From the NCBI GenBank assembly GCA_963785815.1, contig CAWAWN010000003.1:124001-188000 (forward strand): a stretch of 64,000 nucleotides of DNA, in the 5' to 3' direction. This DNA is from UBA4742 sp963785815. GTDB taxonomy: Bacteria; Actinomycetota; Acidimicrobiia; Acidimicrobiales; Acidimicrobilacustridaceae. A model generated the notes under the pieces. The model had not been told where the DNA came from and ran no database searches. It was given only the letters and a program-made list of their open reading frames with translations. The translations under genes were made by a program, and so were the position numbers. This document shows positions 52,216 to 61,425 of the stretch, one piece after another; the stretch's first letter is position 1; each line of letters opens with the position of its first letter.

Positions 52216-53047
52216 TGCCCACCACCACCTCTGGGATCTGGAGGTGACGCCCCAGCCGTGGATCGATGCGGAACGGGTCGCCATCGACCGTTCCTTCACC
52301 GCTCAGGACTTCACCGCCGCCGCGGCGCCGTTCATCGACCAGAGCGTCCTCGTGCAGACGGTCGCCGACGCGGCCGAGACGGCGCTCCTGCTCGCCGACG
52401 CCGCATCATCGGAGCTCATCGGCGCAGTCGTCGGGTGGGTCGATCTCCTCGATCCCGATGTCGGGGAACGTCTCGACGAGCTCCTGGGCGGTCCAGACGG
52501 CCACTACCTCCGGGGCATCCGACATCCGCTGCAATCCGAGCCGGACGACCGCTGGCTCTGCCAACCTCAGGTCATGACCAGCCTCGCCGAGCTCGCCGAA
52601 CGAGACCTGGTCTATGAGCTGTTGACGGTCCCATCGCAGCTCGCGGCGGTCGCCGAGGTCGCCCACCACCTTCCCCAGGTTCGATTCGTGCTCGATCATC
52701 TCTCGAAGCCGAACATCGCCTCAGGGAACGTCGAGCCCTGGGCATCGGACCTCACCGAGCTGGCCTCAGCGCCGAACGTCGCGGCCAAGCTGTCGGGCCT
52801 CGTGACCGAAGCGGAGTGGACGTCGTGGACCGTTGGAGACCTGTCTCCCTACGTCGAGATCGCCGTGACGCGGTTCGGGCCGGATCGCCTCATGTTCGGC
52901 TCCGACTGGCCGGTGTGCCAGCTCGCGGCGTCCTACGCCCAGGTGATCGAATCGGCAGAAACCTTGACATCAGGTCTGACGGACTCCGAACGAGACGCCG
53001 TGTTCGGTGACACGGCGGCCCGCACCTACCGTCTGGAAGCGCGTTGA
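52205..53047 (+). CDS. Amidohydrolase, probable L-fuconolactonase
   Basis: 280 residues of the COG3618 amidohydrolase group. VDAHHHLWD gives the HxH metal ligands at the N terminus, FVLDHLSKP the central His, and MFGSDWPVC the conserved Asp of the barrel. Members open sugar lactones such as L-fucono- and L-rhamnono-lactone. Overlaps its neighbours on both sides (11 nt and 4 nt), so it is the middle gene of a tight three-gene operon. Confidence 0.86.
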   Translation: MRVDAHHHLWDLEVTPQPWIDAERVAIDRSFTAQDFTAAAAPFIDQSVLVQTVADAAETALLLADAASSELIGAVVGWVDLLDPDVGERLDELLGGPDGHYLRGIRHPLQSEPDDRWLCQPQVMTSLAELAERDLVYELLTVPSQLAAVAEVAHHLPQVRFVLDHLSKPNIASGNVEPWASDLTELASAPNVAAKLSGLVTEAEWTSWTVGDLSPYVEIAVTRFGPDRLMFGSDWPVCQLAASYAQVIESAETLTSGLTDSERDAVFGDTAARTYRLEAR

Positions 53048-53373
53048 GGCGCTGCGGGCAGGTCATCGGCGTCGATGCCGAGCGAATCGAGGAGTACATC
53101 CGACTCCACGACAACATCTGGCCGGAGATCGCCCATGCCCTCCGGGTCGCCGGCATCGCCAACTACTCGATCTTCCACCATGGAGAACAGCTCTTCGCGT
53201 ACTTCGAGTACCACGGCCCCGACGAGGAGTTCGCCGACCGCATGGCCGCACTGGCCGAAGCGCCGCGCATGGCCGAATGGTGGGCGACCGTGGGCGAGTT
53301 CCAACGACCTGATCCGGCGAGGCCGCCCGGGACGTTCTGGACCGATCTCCCCAGCGTCTTCCACCTGCCATGA
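53044..53373 (+). CDS. L-rhamnose/L-fucose mutarotase (RhaM-like)
   Basis: 109 residues from TTG 53044, overlapping the lactonase stop. IEEYIRLHDNIWPEIAHALRVAGIANYSIFHHGEQLFAYFEY is the RhaM (DUF718) pattern with the catalytic HxxxxP and Tyr region; AEWWATVGEFQRP and FHLP complete it. Interconverts sugar anomers, feeding the dehydrogenase. Ends the plus-strand half of the fucose-type cluster. Confidence 0.85.
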   Translation: MRRCGQVIGVDAERIEEYIRLHDNIWPEIAHALRVAGIANYSIFHHGEQLFAYFEYHGPDEEFADRMAALAEAPRMAEWWATVGEFQRPDPARPPGTFWTDLPSVFHLP

Positions 53374-53556
53374 ACCTCACCGAGACCACGGATGGCCCGG
53401 GTGATCGCCAGACCGGCCGCATTCGGGAGCGCAGCCGGCGCAGCCCCACCCTCATGACCACGGTCGACGAGGCCGGCCTGGTATGAGGTGCGCCCCCGCC
53501 GCCCCCGTAGCATCGGGTGGCGGCCCGACGAGCGATCACGGAGGGGCACCGACGCC

Positions 53557-55164
53557 ATGACGCCCACCGACACGCAGCACACCACGGCGGTCACCTCGAC
53601 GGATGCGCCGCGGCCACCTCGGCTGACCCGTGAGCTGCTCCAGCACCTCACCGCCCTGGTCTCGGCCTCGGGCGACGCCCCCACCGTCACCACCCACGCC
53701 CCGTTCACCGGTCTGCCCGTGGTCGAGCTGCCCCAATCGACCTCGGCGGACGTGTTCGCCGCCGCCGACCGGGCCCGGGCGGCCCAGCGCGCCTGGAGCG
53801 CCTGCAGCGTGGCCGAGCGGGCCGCGGTGTTCCTGCGGCTGCACGACCTGATCCTCGACGCCCGCGACGAGCTCATGGACCTGATGCAGCTCGAGAACGG
53901 CAAGGCCCGACGCGACGCCTTCCTCGAAGTGGCCGACGTGGCCGGCACGTGCCGCTACTACGCCCGCACCGCCGCCCGGGTGCTGGCCCCCAGACACCGG
54001 TCCGGGCTGATCCCCGGCCTGACCGCGGTCACCGAGCTGCACCACCCCAAGGGGCTCGTCACCATCATCTCCCCCTGGAACTACCCGCTCAGCCTGGGCG
54101 TCGGCGACACCATCCCCGCCCTGCTGGCCGGCAACGCCGTGGTGCAGAAGCCCGACAACCAGACCGCGCTCACCGCCCTGCGCGCCCTCGACCTGGCCCG
54201 CCGGGCCGGCCTGCCCGACGACCTGTGGCAGATCGTGGCCGGTCGGGGCCGCGACATCGGCACGCCCCTGCTCGACGTGGCCGACTACGTCATGTTCACC
54301 GGCTCCACGGCCTCGGGTCGCAGCATCGCCCAGGAGGCCGGCAAGCGTCTGGTGGACTGCTCGCTCGAGCTCGGCGGCAAGAACCCGCTGCTGGTGCTCG
54401 ACGACGCCGATCTCGACCGGGCCGCCGAGGGCGCGGTCCGGGCCTGCTTCTCCTCCAGCGGGCAGCTGTGCATCGCCGCCGAGCGCCTGTATGTGGCCGA
54501 CGCCATCTTCGACGCCTTCCTGGCCAGGTTCCTCGACGCCGTCGGGGCGCTGCGCATGGGCGGGAGCTACGACTTCGACCACGAGATGGGCTCGTTGACC
54601 TCGGCCGACCAGCTCGAGACCACCCGACGCCACGTCGACGACGCCGTGGCCAAAGGGGCCACCGTGCTGGCCGGCGGCCATGCCCGACCCGAGCTCGGCC
54701 CGTACTTCTTCGAGCCGACCGTGCTGGCCGACGTGTCGGCCGACATGACCTGCTACGCCGAGGAGACCTTCGGCCCGGTGGTGTCGGTGTACCGCGTCGC
54801 CACCGACGACGAGGCCGTCGAGCGGGCCAACGACAGCCGCTACGGCCTCAACGCCAGCGTGTGGAGCGCGTCGGCCCGTCGCGGTCGCGAGGTGGCGGCC
54901 CGCCTGCGCACCGGCACGGTGAACGTGAACGAGGCCTACGCCGCAGCCTGGGGCAGCACCGACGCCCCCATGGGCGGCATGGGCGACTCGGGACTGGGCC
55001 GCCGCCACGGCGCTCACGGTCTGGCCAAGTTCACCGAGGCCCAGACCGTCGCCCGCCAACGGCTGTTCAACCTGGCCCCGCCGCTGCGCCAGCTCGGCGA
55101 CGACGGCTTCGCCTCGGCCATGACCGGCGCCCTGCGCCTGTTGAAGGCCGTCGGCTGGCGCTGA
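53557..55164 (+). CDS. Aldehyde dehydrogenase (succinate-semialdehyde dehydrogenase type)
   Basis: 535 residues from ATG 53557, which has GGAGGGG upstream. ALDH motifs: TIISPWNYPLSLG, FTGSTASGRSIAQEAGKRL, catalytic Glu in LELGGKNPLL and catalytic Cys in SSGQLCIAAERLYV, then EETFGPVVSV. An ~40-residue N-terminal extension and a ~45-residue C-terminal tail resemble actinobacterial GabD2. The substrate is not certain. Followed after 50 bases by an NAD(P)-binding reductase gene. Confidence 0.85.
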   Translation: MTPTDTQHTTAVTSTDAPRPPRLTRELLQHLTALVSASGDAPTVTTHAPFTGLPVVELPQSTSADVFAAADRARAAQRAWSACSVAERAAVFLRLHDLILDARDELMDLMQLENGKARRDAFLEVADVAGTCRYYARTAARVLAPRHRSGLIPGLTAVTELHHPKGLVTIISPWNYPLSLGVGDTIPALLAGNAVVQKPDNQTALTALRALDLARRAGLPDDLWQIVAGRGRDIGTPLLDVADYVMFTGSTASGRSIAQEAGKRLVDCSLELGGKNPLLVLDDADLDRAAEGAVRACFSSSGQLCIAAERLYVADAIFDAFLARFLDAVGALRMGGSYDFDHEMGSLTSADQLETTRRHVDDAVAKGATVLAGGHARPELGPYFFEPTVLADVSADMTCYAEETFGPVVSVYRVATDDEAVERANDSRYGLNASVWSASARRGREVAARLRTGTVNVNEAYAAAWGSTDAPMGGMGDSGLGRRHGAHGLAKFTEAQTVARQRLFNLAPPLRQLGDDGFASAMTGALRLLKAVGWR

Positions 55165-55214
55165 GCGACCCCCACCCCGACCCTGCGCCCCCGAGCCCTC
55201 GAGCGAGCCCCACC

Positions 55215-56303
55215 ATGGACACCATCTTCGTCACCGGCTTCCCCGGCTTCCTGGGCAGCCGCCTGCTGCCCCGCCTGCTGCGGCGGGCCCCCGACGCCCG
55301 GGCGGTCTGCCTGGTGCAACCCAAGTTCGCGGCCCTGGCCCAGGACCGCCTCGACGCCCTGGTGGCCGACGACCCCAGCCTGGACGGACGCCTGGAACTT
55401 GCCTTGGGCGACCTCACCCGCCCCGGTCTGGGGCTCGACGACGCGGCCGGCCTGGCCTCGACGATCACCGAGATCTGGCACCTGGCCGCGGTCTACGACC
55501 TGAGCGTGGCCCGCCACGTGGGCATGGCGGTCAACGTCGAGGGCACCCGCAACGTGCTGGCCCTGGCCGAGGACTGCCCGAACCTGCGCCGACACCACTA
55601 CGTCAGCACCTGCTACGTGAGCGGCCGGTACTGCGGACCGTTCCACGAGACCGACCTCGACGTCGGCCAGTCGTTCAACAACTACTACGAGGAGACCAAG
55701 TTCCTGGCCGAGGTGGCGGTGGCCGAGTCGCGCTCGGGCGGCGTGCCGACCTCGGTGTACCGCCCCGCCATCGTGGTGGGCGACTCCGTCACGGGCGAAA
55801 CCCAGAAGTTCGACGGCCCCTACTTCCTGTTGCAGTGGCTGCTGCGCCAGCCCCGGTGGGCGGTGGTGCCGGTGGTCGGCGACCCCACCATGACCCGGTT
55901 CAACATGGTGCCCTCGGACTTCGTCATCGACGGCATCGAGCACCTCTCGGGGCTCGACCAGTCGGTCGGGCGGACCTACCAGCTGGCCGACCCGGCCCCG
56001 CTGACCGTCGACCAGCTGCTGGAGGAGATGTGCCGGGCCACCCAGCGACGGGGTGTGCGCGTACTGCTGCCGCGGCGACCGACCGAGTGGGCGCTGGGCC
56101 ACGTCGAGGCGTTGGAACGGTTCATCGGGATCCCGGCCGCGGCGGTCGCCTACTTCGCCCACCCCACCCACTACGACACCACCGAGTCCCAGCGCGACCT
56201 GGCCGGCAGTCCGGTCGCCTGCCCGCCGGTGGGCGCCTACCTGCCGAACCTGGTCCGCTTCATGCAGGCGCACGGCGAGGCCGACCTGGGGGCGATGGTC
56301 TAG
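55215..56303 (+). CDS. Extended SDR / fatty acyl reductase-like NAD(P) protein
   Basis: 362 residues. VTGFPGFLGSRLLPRLL is a GxxGxxG-type loop; IWHLAAVYDLSVARHVGMAVNVEGTRNVL, HHYVSTCYVSG and YYEETKFLAEV (YxxxK) place it in the extended SDR group near the NAD-binding domains of thioester and fatty-acyl reductases. Together with the aldehyde dehydrogenase upstream it suggests aldehyde/lipid metabolism. Substrate unknown. Confidence 0.78.
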   Translation: MDTIFVTGFPGFLGSRLLPRLLRRAPDARAVCLVQPKFAALAQDRLDALVADDPSLDGRLELALGDLTRPGLGLDDAAGLASTITEIWHLAAVYDLSVARHVGMAVNVEGTRNVLALAEDCPNLRRHHYVSTCYVSGRYCGPFHETDLDVGQSFNNYYEETKFLAEVAVAESRSGGVPTSVYRPAIVVGDSVTGETQKFDGPYFLLQWLLRQPRWAVVPVVGDPTMTRFNMVPSDFVIDGIEHLSGLDQSVGRTYQLADPAPLTVDQLLEEMCRATQRRGVRVLLPRRPTEWALGHVEALERFIGIPAAAVAYFAHPTHYDTTESQRDLAGSPVACPPVGAYLPNLVRFMQAHGEADLGAMV

Positions 56304-56448
56304 GTCGCGAACTGACGTGTTCCAACGGGTTCCGTGAGGATGTTCGTACTGCGCTCGGCACGGGGAACCCGGTCAACATCGTCGACCCCGCCGAGGCTGC
56401 CCGCCAGCTCCGCCGAGCCTCCGCTGGATGAATGGGACAGACTGAGAT

Positions 56449-56679
56449 GTGCGTCTGTACCTCGGTTGCGCCAGTGACCACGAGCCGCCTCACCGAGCGT
56501 CTGAGCTCGGGCTGGTCGAAGCCATCCGACATGGCCTGTGCCCGATCTGCCCCAACGAGCAGCTGGAGCCCGACCGCGACCCCGCCTGGGCTCGATGCCG
56601 TTGCTGCGAGTGCTGCTGGCGTGTCGAGGATCGCGGCTTCGCCTGCCGCCCGGGCCGGCTGGTGGAGGAGTGGGAGTAG
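56449..56679 (+). CDS. Small zinc-ribbon-like protein
   Basis: 76 residues from GTG 56449. CPICPNEQLEP then CRCCECCWRV gives two Cys clusters suited to one or two zinc sites; the C terminus ends PGRLVEEWE. Third-position GC is high, as in real genes here. Not assigned to a family. The frame just upstream (ending 56431) looks like the coding tail of another small gene, NPVNIVDPAEAARQLRRA, without a visible start. Confidence 0.45.
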   Translation: MRLYLGCASDHEPPHRASELGLVEAIRHGLCPICPNEQLEPDRDPAWARCRCCECCWRVEDRGFACRPGRLVEEWE

Positions 56680-56688
56680 CCGAGCCGA

Positions 56689-57720
56689 TCAACGTGGCAT
56701 CGCAGGCGGGAGGTCGTGCAGCTCGGATGTCGGATCACGGTGCATGAGCGTCTCCACGGCCTGCTCGGGCGTGCGCTCCCCCGACAGGACGGCGTGCACC
56801 TGGGCGCCGATCGGGAGCTCGACGCCTTCTCGTGCCCCGAGCGCGAGCACCGCGGGGGCGGAGCTCACCCCTTCGGCCACCATGGTCATGCCGGCCAGGA
56901 TCTCGCTGAGCCCCCGGCCGCGACCCAGCTCGTAGCCGACCCGGTGGTTGCGGCTCTCGCTGCTGCCACACGTCGCGATCAGGTCGCCGTTGCCGGCCAG
57001 CCCCAGGAACGTGAGCGGGTCGCCGCCCAGGGCGACCCCGAGCCGGGTCAGCTCGGCCAGGCCGCGGGTGATGAGGGCGGCGCGGGTGTTCCAGCCGTAG
57101 CCGAGGCCGTCGGCCATCCCGGCCGCGATCGCCAGCACGTTCTTCACCGCACCGCCGATCTCGCACCCGACGACGTCGGTGCTGGTGTAGGCGCGGAAGC
57201 GCTCCCCCATCAGCAACGCCTGGAGCCGTCGGCCCCACTCCTGGTCGGGCATCGCCACGACGGTGGCCGCGGGATGTCCCGCGGCGATCTCGCGAGCCAG
57301 GTTGGGGCCCGACATGACGCCGACGAGCGACGGGTCATGACCGGACAGCACCTCCGTCAGGATCTGCGTGGGCCGGAGCAGGGTCAGGCGCTCGATGCCC
57401 TTGGTCAGGCTGAGGACGGCGGCGTCGGACCTGAGCGTGGCACGCATCCCGCTGGCCACCTCGCGCACGTGCTGCGCGGGGACGACGACCACCACCACCT
57501 CGCGATGATCGAGGACGTCGTCGAGCGAGGTCGAGGCCCGGAGCGACGACGCCAGCTCGAAGTGCGGCAGGAACAGCGGGTTCTCGTGGTCGGTCGACAC
57601 CGCCTCGGCCACCTCGGGCTCACGCGCCCACAAGAACGTGTCGTAGCGCTCGGACAGCCTCGACGCGATGGTCGTGCCCCACGAGCCACCACCGATCACT
57701 GCGAAACGCACCTGCTCCAT
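56689..57720 (-). CDS. gpsA: NAD(P)-dependent glycerol-3-phosphate dehydrogenase
   Basis: 343 residues from ATG 57720. VIGGGSWGTTIASRLSE is the nucleotide loop, followed by VVVVVVPAQHVREV, LTKGIE, VMSGPNLAREIAAG and the catalytic Lys in GGAVKNVLAIAAGMADGLGYG; TFLGLAGNGDLIATC and SRNHRVGYELGRG complete GpsA. Makes sn-glycerol-3-phosphate for phospholipids. Begins one base after the acyl-CoA ligase stop, linking backbone and acyl supply. Confidence 0.93.
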   Translation of the reverse strand: MEQVRFAVIGGGSWGTTIASRLSERYDTFLWAREPEVAEAVSTDHENPLFLPHFELASSLRASTSLDDVLDHREVVVVVVPAQHVREVASGMRATLRSDAAVLSLTKGIERLTLLRPTQILTEVLSGHDPSLVGVMSGPNLAREIAAGHPAATVVAMPDQEWGRRLQALLMGERFRAYTSTDVVGCEIGGAVKNVLAIAAGMADGLGYGWNTRAALITRGLAELTRLGVALGGDPLTFLGLAGNGDLIATCGSSESRNHRVGYELGRGRGLSEILAGMTMVAEGVSSAPAVLALGAREGVELPIGAQVHAVLSGERTPEQAVETLMHRDPTSELHDLPPAMPR

Positions 57721-57721
57721 G

Positions 57722-59296
57722 TCAGTGCACCCCGAGGTGGTGGCCCTTCCAGTACGGCTCGCGCAGAAGCCGCTTGAGCGGCTTGAGCGCACCGGAGAGA
57801 GGGATCGGATCGGGGCGGAACTCGATCGACTTCGGCACCTTGTAGCCGGCGATGCGGTCGCGGACCCACTGTCGGAGGGCGTCGACGGACACCGACGTCC
57901 CGGCGTGGAGCACCACGATGGCGTGCACCGCCTCGCCCCACTGCTCATCGGGGATGCCGATCACCGCCACCTGATCGACTGCGGGGTGGGTGGAGAGGGC
58001 GTTCTCGACCTCGATCGAGTACACGTTCTCGCCGCCCGTCACGATCATGTCCTTCACGCGGTCGACGAGGTAGAGGTAACCGGTGGAGTCCAACCGCCCC
58101 TCGTCGCCGGTGTGGTACCAGCCGTCGCGCATCGCCTCGGCCGTCGCCGCCGGGTCGTTCCAGTAGCCGCGCATGAGGTTGCCTCCCTTGGCGCAAACCT
58201 CCCCGATCTCGCCCACCGGCAGGATCTGGCCCAGGGGATCCTGGATCGACAGCTGCACCCCCATCACGGGACGTCCGGCCGAGTGCAGCACCTCGCCGCC
58301 CCGCCGATGGTCCTCGTCGGTCAGGATGGTCAGGACCGCGGAGCTCTCGGTCATGCCGTACCCCTGGCTCAGCTCGACCCACGGCAGCTCCGCCAGGAGG
58401 CGCTCGACCAACGGCGCCGGCATCGGTGACGCGCCGTAGGTGAGCACCTCGAGCGACTCCAGACGCTCCGGGCGGTAGTCGGGATGTTCCAGCACCACCC
58501 TCACCATCGTCGGGACCATCACGGTCTGGCTCACGGCATTGCGCTCGATCACGTCGAGCACGGCGACAGGATCGAACATGGGCACGAACACCGATCTGGC
58601 GCCGACCGCGGGGATCCCGAGGATGGCCGACATCGACGCGGCGTGGAACATGGGCGTCTGGTGCAGGTACGTCCGGTGGCCCGGGAGCCCGAGGGTGATC
58701 CCGGCGTGGTACAGGTTCAGCATCTCGGCCCGCTGGTCGAGCAGCACACCCTTGGGCAGGCCGGTCGTCCCGCCCGTGTACATCAGCACGACCGGGTCGT
58801 CCTCCGCCGGCTCGGGCGGCACGACCGGCTCACCGGCGGCGATCAGGTCCTCGTACGCGAGGTCGTGGGGGACGTCAGCCGTCGGGTCGCCGATCAACAC
58901 CACGTGCTCCAACGCCAGCTCGTCGCGGATCTGCTCGACGGCACCGGTCAGGTGCGCGGCGAACATGGCATCGACGAACACCACGCGGGTACCCGAGTCC
59001 GACAGGATGTGCTGCAGCTCCGCTCCCGCCAAGCGGAGGTTGAGAGGGTTCACCAAGCCCGCGCCCAGGAACCCCGCGTGGTAGAGCTCGAGGAACTCGT
59101 GCGAGTTCAGTGCCATGACCGCGAAGCGGTCGTCGGGCGCCATGCCGAGCTGGTGACGCATGGCGTGTGCCAAGCGGAGCACCCGCTCGCCATGGCCCGC
59201 ATAGGTGTTCTCGTAGTCGCCGTCGATGAACGCGAGCTTGTCGGCGAACTGCTCGACCGCCGGCAGCAGCAGCCGCGTGTACACGAGCTCCTTCAT
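57722..59296 (-). CDS. Acyl-CoA synthetase / AMP-binding ligase
   Basis: 524 residues. Adenylation motifs: YTGGTTGLPKGVLL (A3), YGMTESSAV (A5), YHTGDEGRLDSTGYLYLVDRVKDMIVTGGENVYSIEVE (A7-A8) and near the end PIPLSGALKPLKRLLREPYW with the A10 Lys region. Activates a fatty or aryl acid as an adenylate and then CoA thioester. Length and motifs fit the long/medium-chain FadD-like group. Upstream partner of gpsA on the same strand. Confidence 0.88.
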   Translation of the reverse strand: MKELVYTRLLLPAVEQFADKLAFIDGDYENTYAGHGERVLRLAHAMRHQLGMAPDDRFAVMALNSHEFLELYHAGFLGAGLVNPLNLRLAGAELQHILSDSGTRVVFVDAMFAAHLTGAVEQIRDELALEHVVLIGDPTADVPHDLAYEDLIAAGEPVVPPEPAEDDPVVLMYTGGTTGLPKGVLLDQRAEMLNLYHAGITLGLPGHRTYLHQTPMFHAASMSAILGIPAVGARSVFVPMFDPVAVLDVIERNAVSQTVMVPTMVRVVLEHPDYRPERLESLEVLTYGASPMPAPLVERLLAELPWVELSQGYGMTESSAVLTILTDEDHRRGGEVLHSAGRPVMGVQLSIQDPLGQILPVGEIGEVCAKGGNLMRGYWNDPAATAEAMRDGWYHTGDEGRLDSTGYLYLVDRVKDMIVTGGENVYSIEVENALSTHPAVDQVAVIGIPDEQWGEAVHAIVVLHAGTSVSVDALRQWVRDRIAGYKVPKSIEFRPDPIPLSGALKPLKRLLREPYWKGHHLGVH

Positions 59297-59333
59297 CGGC
59301 CCCCCAGATGGTCGAGGCGCCCCCGGTCGTGGG

Positions 59334-59615
59334 CTACTTCTTGGCTGACCCGACCGGGGTCTTCTGGTCCATCGCCTTGGCGCTCACCTCGATGACGTTC
59401 TCGGCGAGCTTGTTGGATGTGCCCACCAGGTTCTCGACCATCTTGAACGCCGAGTCGATGATCTTGCGCCGCGGGCCCTCGTCGTTCGTCAGGTCCGGGA
59501 ACGCGCCGTCGACGGTGTCGACGAACCTCCGTACCGCCTCGAAGGCGGACTGCTCGGCTTCCTGCACCGACTCGAGGATCCGGGTGGCGGAGAGGTCCTG
59601 CTCGGTCTTGGCCAT
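59334..59615 (-). CDS. Small phasin-like helical protein
   Basis: 93 residues. Almost wholly amphipathic helix: ILESVQEAEQSAFEAVRRFVDTVDGAFPDL, then IIDSAFKMVENLVGTSNKLAENVIEVSAKAM, and a basic tail TPVGSAKK. This is the pattern of actinobacterial phasin-like proteins that coat polyester or lipid granules. The family is inferred from pattern. Encoded just upstream of the acyl-CoA ligase. Confidence 0.65.
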   Translation of the reverse strand: MAKTEQDLSATRILESVQEAEQSAFEAVRRFVDTVDGAFPDLTNDEGPRRKIIDSAFKMVENLVGTSNKLAENVIEVSAKAMDQKTPVGSAKK

Positions 59616-60196
59616 GATCTACCCCTTTTCTCTTCTCTTCCTCCTCGCGGCACGCACGCCGCTGCTTGCGACTCCACGCTGTCAAGGCGGCGACCGCCGC
59701 AACAGGGTCTTCGGTCAGTTCTTCCGGTCGCGCTGAGGGGCTCGATGAGGCGTCGGCGGAGACCGGTGGGTCATCACGGTCGAGGACGTCATCGACGTCG
59801 TGGCGGGACCGCTGACCGAGCCACATCGTGGCCCCGTCGACCACGAGGGTGTTCGATGGCGCGGCCCGACCGCTGTTGCGACACGCAGGACCGACTACCC
59901 GGATCAAGGTGCTCGTGCCCAACCGCACCGTGTACCCGCCTGTTGTCGTGCCCTGCCGCGATCCACCCTGACCTGGTTGGTACGCCGAGGGCGGCTCCGA
60001 GGGCGACGGCGGCCACTGCCCCGATGACGGTGGAGGTCGGACTGGACATGAGGTCTTGCGCCACGGTGACTGCGTCCTCGCAACCGAGACCGACGGCCCG
60101 GTAGAGGCGGCCAGCTCACGGCGTTCAGCCTGCTGCACGCCCGTTGGCCGACGGCGGAGCTCGCAAGTCGCGGCGCGAAGGTCCGCGCCGTCTCGC
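59616..60196. other. Gap without a convincing gene
   Basis: About 580 bp. Frames here have mixed composition; one minus-strand frame starts with a membrane-helix-like run (TVIGAVAAVALGAALGVPT, ~60000-60060) but degenerates into low-quality sequence. I call nothing. It should hold the promoter of the phasin-like/ligase/gpsA run. Confidence 0.4.
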
Positions 60197-61153
60197 TCAG
60201 TGGGTGGTCCAGGTGTCGGTGACGGGTGGCACCTGGGCTGCGAGACCGGGTGCTGTCGCTTCATACATGGCGGTGAGGGTGCGCAGCACGGTGTCGTGGT
60301 CGATGCGTTCGGAGTAGCGCCCAGGCCGGACCATCGGCCCCACGAACAGGGTGGGGATTCGGTTGGCCGCCGAGTAGTCGTCCTCGTCCCAGGTGATCGC
60401 GAGCAGGCTGTCGTGGGTCCTGGCCCACCTCACATAGGCGTCGAGGTGGGTGCGCAACCAGACGTCGGCTTGGCCGATGGTCCCGTCGTGCATGTCGTGG
60501 TCGAGGTTCGGGATGACGAACGAGACCGTTGGCAGTTTGGTGGGATCGGAGGGGAACGCGGTGAACGGACGATTGTCCGCCACCGGGACGTCGACGAAGT
60601 CGGTGACCGGGTTGTGCTTGCGGGCGTAGGCCTCGAACGAGCACGCGGTCGAGCCGGTGGTGGGAAGGTCCTCGCTGTAGCTGGCGAAGCTGACGCCGAC
60701 GGCTCGGAGGGCAGTGGCGAGGTTGGGGGCTCGGAACGGCGCTCCCGGCGCCGGGCAGCTGTCGTCGCTGACCCCCTGCGTCGAGCCCGAGAAGAGGGCC
60801 AGGTAGTTCGGCTGGCTCGGGTGGCCGATGCCATAGCTCTGGGTGAACAGCGCCCCATCGGCGACCAGGCTGTTCAGGTAGGGCGCGTCCGGGTTGCCGA
60901 TGATCCCGGACTCGGCGTGGTTCTCCTCGATCACGACCACCACGTGGGCTGGTCGGGGAACGACGGGGGTGCCGCCCGACGTGATCGGACGGTCGCTGGC
61001 AGAGGTCGTGGCCGGGCCCACTGCCCGGAAGGAGGAGGTGCCCGGGGCCGTGGATGCGGTACGGGATGCGCATCCGGCTGCCATCACCACCAGGGCAAAC
61101 CCCAACAGGATCCGACTTCGGACCCACTCCGGCTGGCGTGTTCCAACCATCAC
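60197..61153 (-). CDS. Phosphoesterase-family lipoprotein (acid phosphatase-like)
   Basis: 318 residues. A lipoprotein signal (RILLGFALVVMAAGC) and a Ser/Thr/Pro-rich tether precede a PF04185-type phosphoesterase domain: HVVVVIEENHAESGIIGN, SYGIGHPSQPNYLALFSGS, FVIPNLDHDMHDG and ITWDEDD. These give the metal and nucleophile positions of the AcpA/phospholipase-C superfamily. Exported and membrane-anchored; probably releases phosphate from organic esters. No PHO box was seen upstream. Confidence 0.87.
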   Translation of the reverse strand: MMVGTRQPEWVRSRILLGFALVVMAAGCASRTASTAPGTSSFRAVGPATTSASDRPITSGGTPVVPRPAHVVVVIEENHAESGIIGNPDAPYLNSLVADGALFTQSYGIGHPSQPNYLALFSGSTQGVSDDSCPAPGAPFRAPNLATALRAVGVSFASYSEDLPTTGSTACSFEAYARKHNPVTDFVDVPVADNRPFTAFPSDPTKLPTVSFVIPNLDHDMHDGTIGQADVWLRTHLDAYVRWARTHDSLLAITWDEDDYSAANRIPTLFVGPMVRPGRYSERIDHDTVLRTLTAMYEATAPGLAAQVPPVTDTWTTH

Positions 61154-61425
61154 GCCAGCTTCGCGCTGCAGGCGTGGATCCGGGCCTCAGCCCGGTGATC
61201 TCAACGACCAAGACGACGACGGGCTCGGCTGGTCCACCCTCACCGACGCGGCCCCACCCGAGCGCGTCCGCCCGGGCGCAATGCTGCTTGCCGGCAACCC
61301 CGAAGCACAGGCCGTCGTGAGGATCGTCGCCATTGACGACGATGGCCATGTCCACTGGGCCGCCGCTGTTCAAGGGGCACCGCCTCCCCGGGACGGTCGA
61401 ATCGGACCCGGATACGCTCCGCCGG

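Noticed and set aside
33888..56340. Shared 14-mer AACGGGTTCCGTGA at ~33889 and ~56327 as a second pair of attachment sites
   Set aside because: A 14-bp match in 64 kb of GC-rich DNA is expected by chance, and no other boundary feature accompanies it.
59789..60064. 91-codon minus-strand frame with a membrane-like start
   Set aside because: After the hydrophobic run the sequence is Arg/His/Gly-rich filler; no ribosome site or homology pattern seen.
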